A stretch of 64,000 bases of DNA. Origin: Achromobacter xylosoxidans. Lineage in GTDB: Bacteria > Pseudomonadota > Gammaproteobacteria > Burkholderiales > Burkholderiaceae_B. A program made the translations under genes and the position numbers. The notes under the pieces are model-generated. The model searched no databases. It was not told the DNA's origin and saw only the letters and a program-made list of their open reading frames with translations. The stretch lies in contig NZ_MTLG01000065.1 of the NCBI RefSeq assembly GCF_002192695.1, positions 62,001 through 126,000 of the forward strand, written 5' to 3'. This document shows, one piece after another, positions 36,396 through 45,524 of this stretch; the stretch's first letter is position 1; the number at the start of each line of letters is the position of its first letter.

Positions 36396-37610
36396 ATGGT
36401 TCAGGTGACATTGGAAGTAAACGGCAAGCGCGTGTCGCACGAGGCGCCCGCGCGCATGCATCTGGGGGATTTCCTGCGGGATCAGGCGCGCCTGACCGGC
36501 ACCCATCTCGGCTGCGAGCACGGCGTCTGCGGCGCCTGCACGGTGTTGGTGGATGGCGCGCCGGTGCGCTCCTGTATCTCGTTCGCGGTGGCCTGCGAAG
36601 GCCGGCACGTGACCACCATCGAAGGCTATGACGCCGATCCGGTGATGCAGCGGCTGCGCGCCGCCTTTACCAAGCACCACGCCCTGCAATGCGGCTACTG
36701 CACTCCGGGCATGCTGGCGACTTCGCGCGATATCGTGCTGCGTTTGCCGGATGCGGACGAAGGCCGGGTGCGGGTGGAACTGTCCGGCAATCTGTGCCGC
36801 TGCACCGGCTACATGGGCATCGTCGCCGCCGTCATGTCGGTGCTGGCCGAACTTCGGGAACAGCCCGACCCCGCCGTGCAGGCGCTGCGCGCCGCCCAGG
36901 CGCAAGGCCGTGGCGCGGCGCCGGCGGCGGAAAAGCCGGTGGCGTTCGCGGGGTTCACGCCAGCGGCGGCCAGCCAGCCGGCCGCAAGCGCCGCTGCGGC
37001 GCCGGCTCCGGCCGCCGCCCCGGCCGGTAAGAAGGAAGGCAAGAAGGAAGGCCGCGGCAGCCAGATCGACGGCGGCTTCAAGGTGCCTTTCCCGGCTGCC
37101 GAGGTCTGGGCCTTCATGGTGGATCTGCCGGCCCTGGCCAGCTGCCTGCCGGGCGCGTCCATCGAGGAACACGAGGGCGACCGGGTCAAGGGCAAGATCG
37201 CGATCAAGTTCGGCCCCATGTCCGCCGCCTTCAATGGCGCGGCCCGCCTGGAACGCGACGACGCGGCCATGCAGGCGGTGTTTCGCGGAGCAGGACAGGA
37301 TTCGCTCAGCCAGTCGCGCGCCAACGGCGACATTACGTATCGCCTGGAGGCGCTGTCGGCCACGGAAACGCAGGTGCACGTGAACCTGCTGTATTCGCTG
37401 CAAGGACCGCTGGCGCAGTTTTCGCGTTCCGGCCTGGTGCAGGATTTCGTGCGCCGGATGATCGCGGACTTCGGCAACAACGTCACGGCCAGGCTGCGCC
37501 GGCCCGCCGCCGCGGGCGAAGCGCCGGCCCAGGCCAGCTTCAATCCCACGGCCATGTTCTTCAGCGTGCTGTGGGCGCGCATCAAGCGGTGGTTCGGCCG
37601 AGGCGGCTGA
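36396..37610 (+). CDS. picA3: PicA3, [2Fe-2S] subunit fused to a CoxG (SRPBCC) domain
   Basis: Two-part protein of 404 residues. Residues 1-165 are a CoxS-type [2Fe-2S] protein with the plant-type cluster CEHGVCGACTVLVDG and the second cluster CGYCTPGM plus CRCTGY. An Ala/Pro linker ending in GKKEGKKEGRG (about 170-215) joins a CoxG-like SRPBCC domain (VPFPAAEVWAFMVDLPALASCLPGA) with an amphipathic end, FFSVLWARIKRWFGRGG. CoxG in CO dehydrogenase clusters recruits the enzyme to the membrane, so the fusion may tether PicA near the respiratory chain. AGGA at six bases favours the ATG at 36396; ATG 36390 and TTG 36381 are in frame. Confidence 0.82.
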   Translation: MVQVTLEVNGKRVSHEAPARMHLGDFLRDQARLTGTHLGCEHGVCGACTVLVDGAPVRSCISFAVACEGRHVTTIEGYDADPVMQRLRAAFTKHHALQCGYCTPGMLATSRDIVLRLPDADEGRVRVELSGNLCRCTGYMGIVAAVMSVLAELREQPDPAVQALRAAQAQGRGAAPAAEKPVAFAGFTPAAASQPAASAAAAPAPAAAPAGKKEGKKEGRGSQIDGGFKVPFPAAEVWAFMVDLPALASCLPGASIEEHEGDRVKGKIAIKFGPMSAAFNGAARLERDDAAMQAVFRGAGQDSLSQSRANGDITYRLEALSATETQVHVNLLYSLQGPLAQFSRSGLVQDFVRRMIADFGNNVTARLRRPAAAGEAPAQASFNPTAMFFSVLWARIKRWFGRGG

Positions 37611-37625
37611 ACACGGCGTAGTACC

Positions 37626-37647
37626 GGCGGCCGCGGGCGCGGCCGCC
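37626..37647. repeat. Perfect GC inverted repeat between picA3 and ABC transporter genes
   Basis: GGCGGCCGCG, GG, CGCGGCCGCC: ten-base arms with a two-base centre and no T run. It could be an RNA processing or mRNA-stabilising hairpin that sets different levels for picA and the transporter. Confidence 0.5.
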
Positions 37648-37674
37648 CAGTGTCGACACATAACGGGGAAAATC

Positions 37675-38700
37675 ATGCTCGCGGTATTCGCAAGGAATTG
37701 GCGCAACGCATTGTTGGGCCTGGCTGCTGTCGCCCTGAGCGCGCCCGCCTGGTCGCAGGCCCTGGAGCCGTTGAAGGTCCGGCTGGACTGGACGCCCTGG
37801 GGCGTGCACGGCGCCTTCCACCTGGCGCAGCAGAAGGGCTGGTACAGGCAGGCCGGCCTGGACGTGACGCTGGAGGACGGCAACGGCTCGGTGACGACGG
37901 TGCAGATCGTCGGCGCCGGCGACAGCTTCGACCTGGGGCATGCGGCCCTGGCATCGGCCATGATCGCCCGCGAAAAAGGCATGCCCGTCAAGGCGGTCGC
38001 GGTATTCGCCAGGCAGAGCGATATCGGCCTGCTGGTTCCGGCCGACGCCGGCATCAGCGGCCCCGCGCAGCTCAAGGGCAAGAAGGTGGCCTATACCGCC
38101 GGGTCGCTGGAAGCGCCGTTCATCGACGCCTTCCTGGCCGCCGGCAAACTCAAGAAAAGCGATCTGGAACTGATCAACGTGGACGCCGCCAGCAAGGCGT
38201 CGACCTATGCCGTGGGGCGGGCCGACGCGGCGTTCTCCACCATCCCGTTCTTCCTGCCGGTGGTGTCGCAGAACCGGCCCTCCAGCGCGGTGCGCTTCGC
38301 CGACTTCGGCCTGAACATGCCCAGCTTCGGCCTGTTCGCCAATGAATCCAAGCTGGCGCAGCGGCGCGACGCCATTGCGCGCTTCGCCAGCGTCAGCGCG
38401 CGGGCCTGGGAGTACATCTACGCCGGCCACCAGGACGAGGCGGTCGCCGCCATCCTGGCGCAGCGGCCGCAGGCGCGGCTGGACAAGAAAGTGCTGCGCG
38501 GGCAGATCGACGCCTTGCAGCCGTACTTCGGCCAGCCGGCGGCGGGACAGCGGCTCGGCGCCATCGTGCCGCAGGATTGGACGCAGGCCGTCGTTACCTT
38601 GTCGACCGTGGGGCTGATCGGCGCCAGCGCGCAACCCGCCTCGTTCTATGCGCCCGACCTGGTGCACCCGGAACGCTACGACAGCCTGGTGCAGCCATGA
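37675..38700 (+). CDS. ABC transporter substrate-binding protein (NMT1/ThiY-like)
   Basis: Periplasmic binding protein of 341 residues with signal peptide (NALLGLAAVALSAPAWSQA). The NMT1/ThiY-like pattern is LKVRLDWTPWGVHGAFHLAQQKGWY, then GAGDSFDLGHAALASAM and a C-terminal LVHPERYDSL. Family members bind pyrimidine precursors, nitrate, taurine or aromatic acids. It is followed by overlapping ATPase and permease genes and lies 64 bases after picA3. A pyridine carboxylate or related aromatic acid is the likely cargo, by context. Confidence 0.84.
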   Translation: MLAVFARNWRNALLGLAAVALSAPAWSQALEPLKVRLDWTPWGVHGAFHLAQQKGWYRQAGLDVTLEDGNGSVTTVQIVGAGDSFDLGHAALASAMIAREKGMPVKAVAVFARQSDIGLLVPADAGISGPAQLKGKKVAYTAGSLEAPFIDAFLAAGKLKKSDLELINVDAASKASTYAVGRADAAFSTIPFFLPVVSQNRPSSAVRFADFGLNMPSFGLFANESKLAQRRDAIARFASVSARAWEYIYAGHQDEAVAAILAQRPQARLDKKVLRGQIDALQPYFGQPAAGQRLGAIVPQDWTQAVVTLSTVGLIGASAQPASFYAPDLVHPERYDSLVQP

Positions 38701-39506
38701 CGCAGTGGGCCGTGGCCGCAACGGACGTGCGCAAGCGCTATCCCGGCGCATCGGGCGTCGAGGTGCTGGCATCGGTGTCGGTCGAGGTGCCGCGCGGCCG
38801 CTTCGTCAGCATCCTGGGCCCCAGCGGCTGCGGCAAGAGCACATTCCTGCGCTGCGTGGCCGGGCTGGAGACCCTTTCCAGCGGCGACCTGCGCGTGGAG
38901 GGTGTGCCGGTGCAGGGCCCGCCGGACGGCATGGGCATGGTGTTCCAGCGCGACGCGCTGCTGGAATGGCGCAGCGTGCGCCGCAATATCCTGCTGCCGG
39001 TGGAGTTTGCGCACAAGCCGGTGGCGGCCTATGCGGACAAGGTGCGAGCCTTGCTGGCCCTGACCGGGTTGGAAAAGTTCGCCGACAGCTATCCGCGCGA
39101 ATTGTCCGGCGGCATGCGCCAGCGCGCCGCGATCTGCCGGGCACTGGTGGACGATCCCAAGCTGCTGCTGATGGACGAACCCTTCGGCGCGCTGGATGCG
39201 CTGACGCGCGACCAGATGAACGTCGAGCTGCAGCGGATCTGGATGGAAACCCGTAACACGGTGTTGTTCGTGACGCACGGCATCGCCGAGGCCGTGTTCC
39301 TGGGCGACGTGGTGATGGTGTTCTCGCCGCGCCCCGGCCGCATCCTGGAGACCATAGAAATCGATCTGCCGCGGCCCCGGCCGCTGGCGCTGCGCGAAAC
39401 GCCGCAGTTCGGCGAATACGTGCGGCACATCCGCGGCATGTTCCAGAGCATGGGCCTGATAGACGAGGGCGCCCGCGCCGCGTCGGGCCAGGAGGCCGTT
39501 CGATGA
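38697..39506 (+). CDS. ABC transporter ATP-binding protein
   Basis: SsuB/TauB/NrtD-like ATPase, 269 residues. Walker A is LGPSGCGKST, the Q-loop region MVFQRDALLEWRSV, the signature LSGGMRQRAAICRAL, Walker B LLLMDEPFGALDALT and the H-loop FVTHGIAEA. The ATG overlaps the stop of the binding-protein gene by four bases; a longer in-frame extension upstream lacks sense. Confidence 0.92.
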   Translation: MTQWAVAATDVRKRYPGASGVEVLASVSVEVPRGRFVSILGPSGCGKSTFLRCVAGLETLSSGDLRVEGVPVQGPPDGMGMVFQRDALLEWRSVRRNILLPVEFAHKPVAAYADKVRALLALTGLEKFADSYPRELSGGMRQRAAICRALVDDPKLLLMDEPFGALDALTRDQMNVELQRIWMETRNTVLFVTHGIAEAVFLGDVVMVFSPRPGRILETIEIDLPRPRPLALRETPQFGEYVRHIRGMFQSMGLIDEGARAASGQEAVR

Positions 39507-40279
39507 TCGCGCTACTGAGAGGAGCGGGCCGGCGCATGGCGGGGCTGGTCTCGGTGCTGGTGTTCCTGCTGCTGTGGGAAGCCGCCGCCCGGATTTTCCA
39601 CGTGCGCGCCATCATGCTGCCGCTGCCGGGCCAGGTGGCGCTGGAGCTGGCCGCGGAATGGAGCTGGTACGCCGGCCATGCCGCCTACACGCTGATGACC
39701 ACGCTCGCGGGCTTCGCGCTGGCGGTGGTGGCCGGCGTGGCGATCGCCGTCATGCTGGTGGGATCGCGTTGGTTCGAGCGCTTCATCTATCCCCTGATCG
39801 TGGCGCTGAACAGCGTCCCCAAGGTTGCCATCGCGCCGCTGTTCGTGATCTGGATGGGCACGGGCGCGGAACCGAAGATCGCCATCGCCTTCCTGATCGC
39901 CGTGTTCGCGATGATCGTGGACACCGTCCACGGCCTGCGCTCGGTGCCGCAGGACGTGCTGGACCTGGGCCGCGTGCTGAAGGGCTCGCGCCGCGATTTC
40001 TTCTTCAAGGTGCGGCTGCCCAGCGCGCTGCCCTCGATCCTGGCGGGCATGAAGGTTTCGATCTCGCTGGCGCTGGTGGGCGCCATCGTCGGCGAGTTCG
40101 TCTCGTCGCAGCGCGGACTGGGCTACGTGATCATGAGCGCCCAAGGCACCTTCGACACGGTGCGGGTGTTCGCCGCGATCTTCGTGCTGGCTCTGATGGG
40201 CATGCTGCTGTTCGCCTTGCTGGTGTGGCTGGAGCAGCGGCTGACGCCGTGGCTGCGGCACCATCGCGAAGACAACTGA
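39503..40279 (+). CDS. ABC transporter permease
   Basis: Inner-membrane component with six predicted helices, 258 residues. The SsuC/TauC-type EAA loop is in KGSRRDFFFKVRLPSALPSILAGMK, preceding VSISLALVGAIVGEFVSSQRGLG. It overlaps the ATPase gene by four bases and completes a full importer with the two genes before it. Confidence 0.9.
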   Translation: MIALLRGAGRRMAGLVSVLVFLLLWEAAARIFHVRAIMLPLPGQVALELAAEWSWYAGHAAYTLMTTLAGFALAVVAGVAIAVMLVGSRWFERFIYPLIVALNSVPKVAIAPLFVIWMGTGAEPKIAIAFLIAVFAMIVDTVHGLRSVPQDVLDLGRVLKGSRRDFFFKVRLPSALPSILAGMKVSISLALVGAIVGEFVSSQRGLGYVIMSAQGTFDTVRVFAAIFVLALMGMLLFALLVWLEQRLTPWLRHHREDN

Positions 40280-40354
40280 ATCGGTTCAAGCCCGGTGCAC
40301 CACGGGCTGCGTGTAGGGCAGGTGCGTGATTAGAAACAATTCTGGGGAAAACAG

Positions 40355-40981
40355 ATGCAAGCACTACTTGCCTTGTCGCGTGGCATAGACGCGATCAATC
40401 TGCGCATGGGCCGGGCCGTCTCCTGGATCACGCTGCTGGTGGTTCTGGTCAGCGCCGGCAACGCCATCATGCGCAAGATCTTCCACGACAGCTCCAACGC
40501 CTGGCTGGAGCTGCAGTGGTACATGTTCGGCGCCATGTTCCTGCTGACCGCGGGCTACACCCTGCTGAAGAACGACCACGTCAGGGTGGACATCATTTCA
40601 TCGCGGCTGTCGCGCCGCGCGCAGATCGGGATCGAGATCTTCGGCGTGCTGTTCTTCCTGCTGCCCGCCTGCCTGCTGATCATGTACCTGTCCTGGCCGG
40701 TGTTCATGGATTCCTATCTCAGCAACGAGCATTCCTCAAATTCCGGCGGGCTGATCCGCTGGCCGGTCAAGCTGCTGATTCCCGTGGGCTTCGCGCTGCT
40801 GGTGCTGGCCGGCGTGTCGCACCTGATCAAGTGCGTGGGCTTCCTGATGGGACGCTGCCGCGATCCGCGCGAACGCGAGGGCGCCAAGAGCGCGGAAGAG
40901 GAATTGGCCGAGGAAATCGCCCGCGAAGCGCAGGCGCGCGAAGCGGCCGCGCAGAACGAACTGGATAACAAGGGTCGCTGA
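40355..40981 (+). CDS. TRAP transporter small permease, DctQ family
   Basis: Four-helix membrane protein of the DctQ type, 208 residues. Helices are seen near ITLLVVLVSAGNAIMRK, WYMFGAMFLLTAGYTLL, IEIFGVLFFLLPACLLIMYLSW and the later KLLIPVGFALLVLAGVSHL. The charged region KNDHVRVDIISSRLSRRAQI is typical of the family. The acidic tail (EEELAEEIAREAQAREA) is longer than usual. It precedes dctM by two bases. Confidence 0.87.
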   Translation: MQALLALSRGIDAINLRMGRAVSWITLLVVLVSAGNAIMRKIFHDSSNAWLELQWYMFGAMFLLTAGYTLLKNDHVRVDIISSRLSRRAQIGIEIFGVLFFLLPACLLIMYLSWPVFMDSYLSNEHSSNSGGLIRWPVKLLIPVGFALLVLAGVSHLIKCVGFLMGRCRDPREREGAKSAEEELAEEIAREAQAREAAAQNELDNKGR

Positions 40982-40983
40982 TC

Positions 40984-42642
40984 ATGGAGTTTCTCATTGC
41001 CAATCTGGCGCCGATCATGTTCGCGACGCTGATTATTTTCCTGCTGCTGGGCTTTCCGGTGGCGTTCGCCCTGGCGGCCAACGGCATACTCTTCGGCCTG
41101 GTCGGCATGGAGCTGGGCCTGCTCAATTCCTCGCTGTTCCAGGCGCTGCCGCAGCGCGTGTTCGGCATCATTTCCAACGACACGCTGCTGGCGGTGCCGT
41201 TCTTTACGCTGATGGGCCTGGTGCTGGAACGCTCCGGCATGGCCGAGGACCTGCTGGAGACCATAGGCCAGCTGTTCGGCTCGATCCGCGGCGGCCTGGC
41301 CATCGCGGTGGTGTTCGTGGGCGCGATGCTGGCCGCGACCACGGGCGTAGTCTCGGCCTCGGTCATCTCCATGGGCCTGATCTCGCTGCCCATCATGCTG
41401 CGCAACGGCTATGACCGCAAGCTGGCCAGCGGCGTGATCGCAGCCTCCGGCACGCTGTCGCAGATCATTCCGCCTTCGCTGGTGCTGATCATCCTGGCGG
41501 ACCAGCTTGGACGCTCCATCGGCGACATCTACCGCGCCGCCATGGTGCCGGGCTTCATCCTGGCCGGCCTGTACATCGTCTACGTCGTCATCATGAGCCT
41601 GCTGAAGCCGGACTCCGCGCCCGCGCTGCCCGAAGAGGCGCGCCGCTTCCAGGAGCCGAACGGCGGCCGAGGCGGACGTTCGCTGCTGGTGCTGATGACG
41701 ATTTCCGCCGTGTCGGCGTACTTCCTGGGCCGCTGGGTCGAGAACCACACCGCGCCGATGGACGAGCGCATCGTGGTGGCGCTGCTGTTCTGGGGCGCGA
41801 CCGCCTTCGTCATCGCGCTGGTCAACAAGGCGCTGGGCCTGGGCCTGCTGTCGGCCCTGGCCGAGCGGGTCACATTCGTGATGATCCCGCCGCTGGCGTT
41901 GATCTTCCTGGTGCTGGGCACCATCTTCATCGGCGTGGCCACGCCCACCGAGGGCGGGGCCATGGGTGCGGTCGGCGCCATCCTGATGGCGGTGGCGCGC
42001 CGCCGCCTGTCTCTGGACCTGCTCAAGCAGGCCATGGACACGACCACCAAGCTGTCCTGCTTCGTGGTGTTCATCCTGGTGGGCTCCACCGTGTTCGGCC
42101 TGACCTTCCGCGCCGTCAACGGCGATCTGTGGGTCGAGCACCTGCTGACCGGCCTGCCGGGCGGGCAGTGGGGTTTCCTGATCGTGGTCAGCATCCTGAC
42201 CTTCGTGCTGGCCTTCTTCCTGGACTTCTTCGAACTGGCGTTCATCATCGTGCCGCTGCTGGGGCCGGTGGCCGACAAGCTGGGCATAGACCTGATCTGG
42301 TTCGGCGTGATCCTGGCCGTCAACATGCAGACTTCGTTCATGCACCCGCCATTCGGTTTCGCGTTGTTCTACCTGCGATCCGTGGCGCCGCGAGACCGCT
42401 ACAAGGACAGGGTGACGGGCAAGATGATCGAGCCGGTCACCACCGGGCAGATCTATTGGGGTTCGGTGCCGTTCATCGTGATCCAGCTGCTGATGGTGGC
42501 CGCGGTGATGGCCTTCCCGGGCATGGTGATGCACTACAAGGGGACGGCTGCGGTGGTCGATCCGAGCTCGGTCTCGCTGGAGGTCGGGGGCAGCGGCTAC
42601 GGGGGCAGCGCCTACGGCGCGGATTCCAATCCGTTCAAGTGA
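40984..42642 (+). CDS. TRAP transporter large permease, DctM family
   Basis: Main permease that imports the substrate with sodium ions, 552 residues and about twelve helices. DctM-like features include LLLGFPVAFALAANGILFG, GVVSASVISMGLISLPIMLRNGYDRKLASGVIAASGTLSQIIPPS and a final FMHPPFGFALFYLRSVAP. It is longer than a minimal DctM (about 430 residues), with an extra segment in the middle (DEARRFQEP-like region and following helices). It is the last gene of the pic island and is followed by a terminator. Confidence 0.88.
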   Translation: MEFLIANLAPIMFATLIIFLLLGFPVAFALAANGILFGLVGMELGLLNSSLFQALPQRVFGIISNDTLLAVPFFTLMGLVLERSGMAEDLLETIGQLFGSIRGGLAIAVVFVGAMLAATTGVVSASVISMGLISLPIMLRNGYDRKLASGVIAASGTLSQIIPPSLVLIILADQLGRSIGDIYRAAMVPGFILAGLYIVYVVIMSLLKPDSAPALPEEARRFQEPNGGRGGRSLLVLMTISAVSAYFLGRWVENHTAPMDERIVVALLFWGATAFVIALVNKALGLGLLSALAERVTFVMIPPLALIFLVLGTIFIGVATPTEGGAMGAVGAILMAVARRRLSLDLLKQAMDTTTKLSCFVVFILVGSTVFGLTFRAVNGDLWVEHLLTGLPGGQWGFLIVVSILTFVLAFFLDFFELAFIIVPLLGPVADKLGIDLIWFGVILAVNMQTSFMHPPFGFALFYLRSVAPRDRYKDRVTGKMIEPVTTGQIYWGSVPFIVIQLLMVAAVMAFPGMVMHYKGTAAVVDPSSVSLEVGGSGYGGSAYGADSNPFK

Positions 42643-42648
42643 TGCGGC

Positions 42649-42678
42649 AGGGGCGCCAGGCGGCGCCCCTTTTTTTTT
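42649..42678 (+). terminator. Intrinsic terminator at end of TRAP/pic operon
   Basis: AGGGGCGCC pairs with GGCGCCCCT around AGGC and is followed by a run of T residues to 42678. Confidence 0.92.
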
Positions 42679-42699
42679 GCCGCCGGGCCGCCCCAAGGC

Positions 42700-42742
42700 A
42701 AAAGGCCCCCGAAGACTGGATCACGTCCAACTTTCGGGGGGC
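42700..42742 (-). terminator. Intrinsic terminator of the minus-strand methyltransferase gene
   Basis: On the minus strand CCCCCGAA and TTCGGGGG arms close a 19-base loop, followed by GGCCTTTTG. It lies 41 bases beyond the stop of the gene at 42783. Confidence 0.7.
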
Positions 42743-42782
42743 TGTTCGAGCCGAAGGCGCAGCGTGGGGGCTTTTTCTACCT

Positions 42783-43580
42783 TCAGGGCTTGATCGCGTA
42801 AGTCGCCAGGAAGGTCGGCAGGAAACGGTCGATCAGGAAGCGCGGCTGGGGCTGTTCGTCTTCATAAAACCCCCGCAGCAGGAATCCGGCTTCCAGTTGA
42901 CCGCCGATCTGCTCGCCCAGGCTGTGCCCGAACACTAGGGCGTCTCCCCGGGCCTGCTTTTCCGACAACTCCGCCGGCGTGAGGTCGCGCACGTCCGAGT
43001 AGGGCAGCGTGAAGCGCGGCCGGATCAGCCCTTGCTCCGCCAGCTCCGGCGCGCGGTCGCCAACGAACACGACCGGGTTGTAGAAGCTGCTGAGCAGCCT
43101 GCCGCCATGCTTCAGTACTCTGAAGCACTCCCGCCACACGGGCCGCACGTCAGGCACGTACAGGTTGGAGATCGGATGCACGATGCAGTCGAAGGACGCG
43201 TCAGCGAACGCCGAGAGATCCCGCATGTCCCCCTGCACGGCTGCGAGCGCCAAGCCGTCGCGGCGCGCGACCATGTCGTCCTGGGCCAGCTGCAGCGGCG
43301 ACGCGTCGAACACGGTCACGTCCGCGCCGGCGGCGGCCAGCACGGGCGCCTGCTGCCCGCCGGCCGAGGCCAGGCACAGGATGCGCGGGGCCGGGTTCAT
43401 GGCCGGCAGCCAATCCGCGGGCAGGGCGCGCGGCGTGATGTGCACCTGCCAGTCGCCACGGCGCGCGGCCTCGATCGTTTCGGGACCGACCGGCTGCGAC
43501 CAGGCGCATTGCTGCGCGGCCTGGCGGTCCCAGGCGACGCGGTTGTGGTGATAGATGTCGATGGTGTCAGTCGCAGGCAT
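42783..43580 (-). CDS. Class I SAM-dependent methyltransferase
   Basis: A 265-residue enzyme with a Rossmann-type fold: motif I is ILCLASAGGQQAPVLAAAG, an acidic end of strand two in VTVFDASPLQL, then VQGDMRDLSAFADASFDCIVHPISNLYVPD, and a late WRECFRVLKHGGRLLSSF. The GGQ version of motif I is common in a subgroup of small-molecule methyltransferases. It has its own ribosome binding site (AAGGAA) and no linked pathway; the substrate cannot be told. Confidence 0.82.
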   Translation of the reverse strand: MPATDTIDIYHHNRVAWDRQAAQQCAWSQPVGPETIEAARRGDWQVHITPRALPADWLPAMNPAPRILCLASAGGQQAPVLAAAGADVTVFDASPLQLAQDDMVARRDGLALAAVQGDMRDLSAFADASFDCIVHPISNLYVPDVRPVWRECFRVLKHGGRLLSSFYNPVVFVGDRAPELAEQGLIRPRFTLPYSDVRDLTPAELSEKQARGDALVFGHSLGEQIGGQLEAGFLLRGFYEDEQPQPRFLIDRFLPTFLATYAIKP

Positions 43581-43882
43581 TGCGTTTTCCTTCTGTTAAA
43601 GGGGGAAAACTGCCGATGGACACGCGATCCGCGAGTCTGTGCCTCAGGGGAGCAGGACGCGGCGCGCCGATAGGGGCCAGGTCCTGCAAGACATCAGAAT
43701 CGAACAAGCAATGCGGCTCGCGCGCCAGGCAGCGAGGGGAGGCAAGATGCGTGGGCATCCCGGCATTTACTTGTTCACTCTGAGTGCTCCGGTGGAAGGG
43801 GAGAAGGTTGCAAGCTTAACCGGGACGGCGCGGCGGGACAAATGGCCGCCCGCCGCCGGTTCATCGCGCGGCCGTCGCGCAG
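43581..43882. other. Intergenic region between two methyltransferase genes
   Basis: About 300 bases downstream of one minus-strand gene and upstream of another. No coding sequence, RNA gene or clear terminator was found; the part near 43580 presumably carries the promoter of the methyltransferase at 42783. Confidence 0.4.
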
Positions 43883-44707
43883 CTATGCGCTGCGCGGCGC
43901 CGTGATCACATGCGCCTGGATCTTCCCCGTGATGGGCCCCGCGCCGTAGCGCGCGCGTAGCGCATCGGTCGCGGCATGGACGGCCTGCTCCAGCTTGTCC
44001 GCGCCGCGGGCTTCGATCTCGTTGCGCAGCGGCGTGCCCTGGCAATAGGCGATGGCGGCCGTCTGCGGCGTGTCGGCGCGGCTTTCGAAGGCAATGGTTT
44101 CCAGCGCCTGCCGCCCGGTGAATCCGGCGCGGGCCAGGTCGGCGCCGATGACGGCCGCGTCGTAGTACCCATGGGGAATCCGGCTCATGAACTTGGGCGG
44201 ATCGCCGGGGAACAGTCGCGCCAGAGCCTGTTCGACCGTATCGGCAAACCCGTTGTCCTCGATGCGGTCCCAGACGTTGAAGAGGAAGGTTCCGCCGGGC
44301 CGCAAGACCCGGCGCGCCTCGGCGAAGGCCGCCGCCTTGTCCGGCAGGAACATGTAGCCGAACTGGCACACCACGGCATCGAAGGCCTGGTCCTCGAAAG
44401 GCAACTGCAGGGCGTCGGCCTGGCGCCAGATAACGGCGCGGCTCGCGCCCAGGGCCTGGGCTTGCTCCAGCATGGCCGGGTTCAGGTCGGTCGCGACGAT
44501 GGCCGTGCTTTCGGGCAATTGGTTCGCAAGCTGGCGCGTTACCGCGCCCGTGCCTGCGGCGATTTCCAGGATGGCCGCAGGGCGCAGCGCCGCCGCTCGA
44601 GCGGCGATGTCCGCGGCATAGGGTTGGAAGACGAGGGGGACCATGTACCGCTGATAGAACTGCGGGATGGATCCGGCGAAGACGCGATCACCTGGGGAAG
44701 TGTTCAT
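43883..44707 (-). CDS. Class I SAM-dependent methyltransferase (UbiE-like)
   Basis: A 274-residue methyltransferase with motif I ILEIAAGTGAVTRQLANQLP, acidic strand-two end IVATDLNPAMLEQA, and LPFEDQAFDAVVCQFGYMFLPDKAAAFAEARRVLRPGG, the UbiE/Methyltransf_11 pattern. The ATG at 44707 has GGAG in place; a TTG five codons upstream overlaps that site and was rejected. The substrate is unknown; no quinone or lipid gene is adjacent. Confidence 0.83.
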   Translation of the reverse strand: MNTSPGDRVFAGSIPQFYQRYMVPLVFQPYAADIAARAAALRPAAILEIAAGTGAVTRQLANQLPESTAIVATDLNPAMLEQAQALGASRAVIWRQADALQLPFEDQAFDAVVCQFGYMFLPDKAAAFAEARRVLRPGGTFLFNVWDRIEDNGFADTVEQALARLFPGDPPKFMSRIPHGYYDAAVIGADLARAGFTGRQALETIAFESRADTPQTAAIAYCQGTPLRNEIEARGADKLEQAVHAATDALRARYGAGPITGKIQAHVITAPRSA

Positions 44708-44832
44708 GGTGTTCGACTCCAAAGCGGCCGCGCGGGGCGGTCTTCAGATTGAACGCAGCCGCGTCCGGCGGCTGGGAAACCCTATTTTAGGCGCGGCGTG
44801 ACCGCCTGGCGACTGGCTTTCAGCAGTGTGAC

Positions 44833-45516
44833 TCATGCCCCCAGCCGCGCCTGCTCCGCCGCCAGATAAGCATCCCGCGACGGCAGCAGATGCTCCCGGC
44901 ACAGCGCCATCAACGCCTCCCGGTCGCCATCGCGCAGCGCATGGATCATGGCCCAGTGTTCCTGGCGGGCGCGTTCGCGGTAGCCGGCGGCGGCCAGCGA
45001 GCCAAAGCGGATCGGGTGGGTGCGGCGGGCGTATTCCTCGATGGCCTGGCCCAGCACCGCGTTGTCCAGCAGGCCGAAGAACTCGCGGTGAAAGCGCTGA
45101 TTGCTGCGGAACACGCGGCGTGCGTCGCCGTCGGCGACCGCCGCATCGTGTTCGCGTTGCACGGCTACCAGCGCCGCCAGCCGCGCCTGCGGCACGGGCA
45201 GCGGGATCTGGCTGGCGGCATGCACCTCCAGCATCTGGCGCAGCGCGTACAGTTCCATGACTTCGCGCACCGCGTAGGCGCGCACCACCGCGCCGATGTT
45301 GCGCTTTTTCTCGACCACGCCCAGCGCCTCCAGGTCGGCCAGGACCTGGCGCACCACGTGGCGCTTGAGCGAGAAGCGCGCCATGAGTTCGTCCTCGGTC
45401 AGGCGCTGGCGCGGGTGCAGCCGGCCGAAGACGATGTCTTCTTCCAGGGTGGCGACCGCCGCCTGCGCGGCGTCCGGGGCCAGTGCTGGCGCGGAGTCGG
45501 GAGTGATGGCGTCCAT
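44833..45516 (-). CDS. GntR-family regulator with FCD domain
   Basis: A 227-residue regulator: winged helix (LHPRQRLTEDELMARFSLKRHVVRQVLADLEALGVVEKKR) and a C-terminal all-helical FCD ligand domain (VMELYALRQMLEVHAASQ, then FHREFFGLLDNAVLGQAI and HWAMIHALRDGDREALMALCREHL with the conserved metal-site histidines). It lies eight bases after the dehydratase gene on the same strand and so is co-transcribed with it. It probably controls that operon in response to a sugar acid. Confidence 0.87.
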   Translation of the reverse strand: MDAITPDSAPALAPDAAQAAVATLEEDIVFGRLHPRQRLTEDELMARFSLKRHVVRQVLADLEALGVVEKKRNIGAVVRAYAVREVMELYALRQMLEVHAASQIPLPVPQARLAALVAVQREHDAAVADGDARRVFRSNQRFHREFFGLLDNAVLGQAIEEYARRTHPIRFGSLAAAGYRERARQEHWAMIHALRDGDREALMALCREHLLPSRDAYLAAEQARLGA

Positions 45517-45524
45517 GCGCTTGC

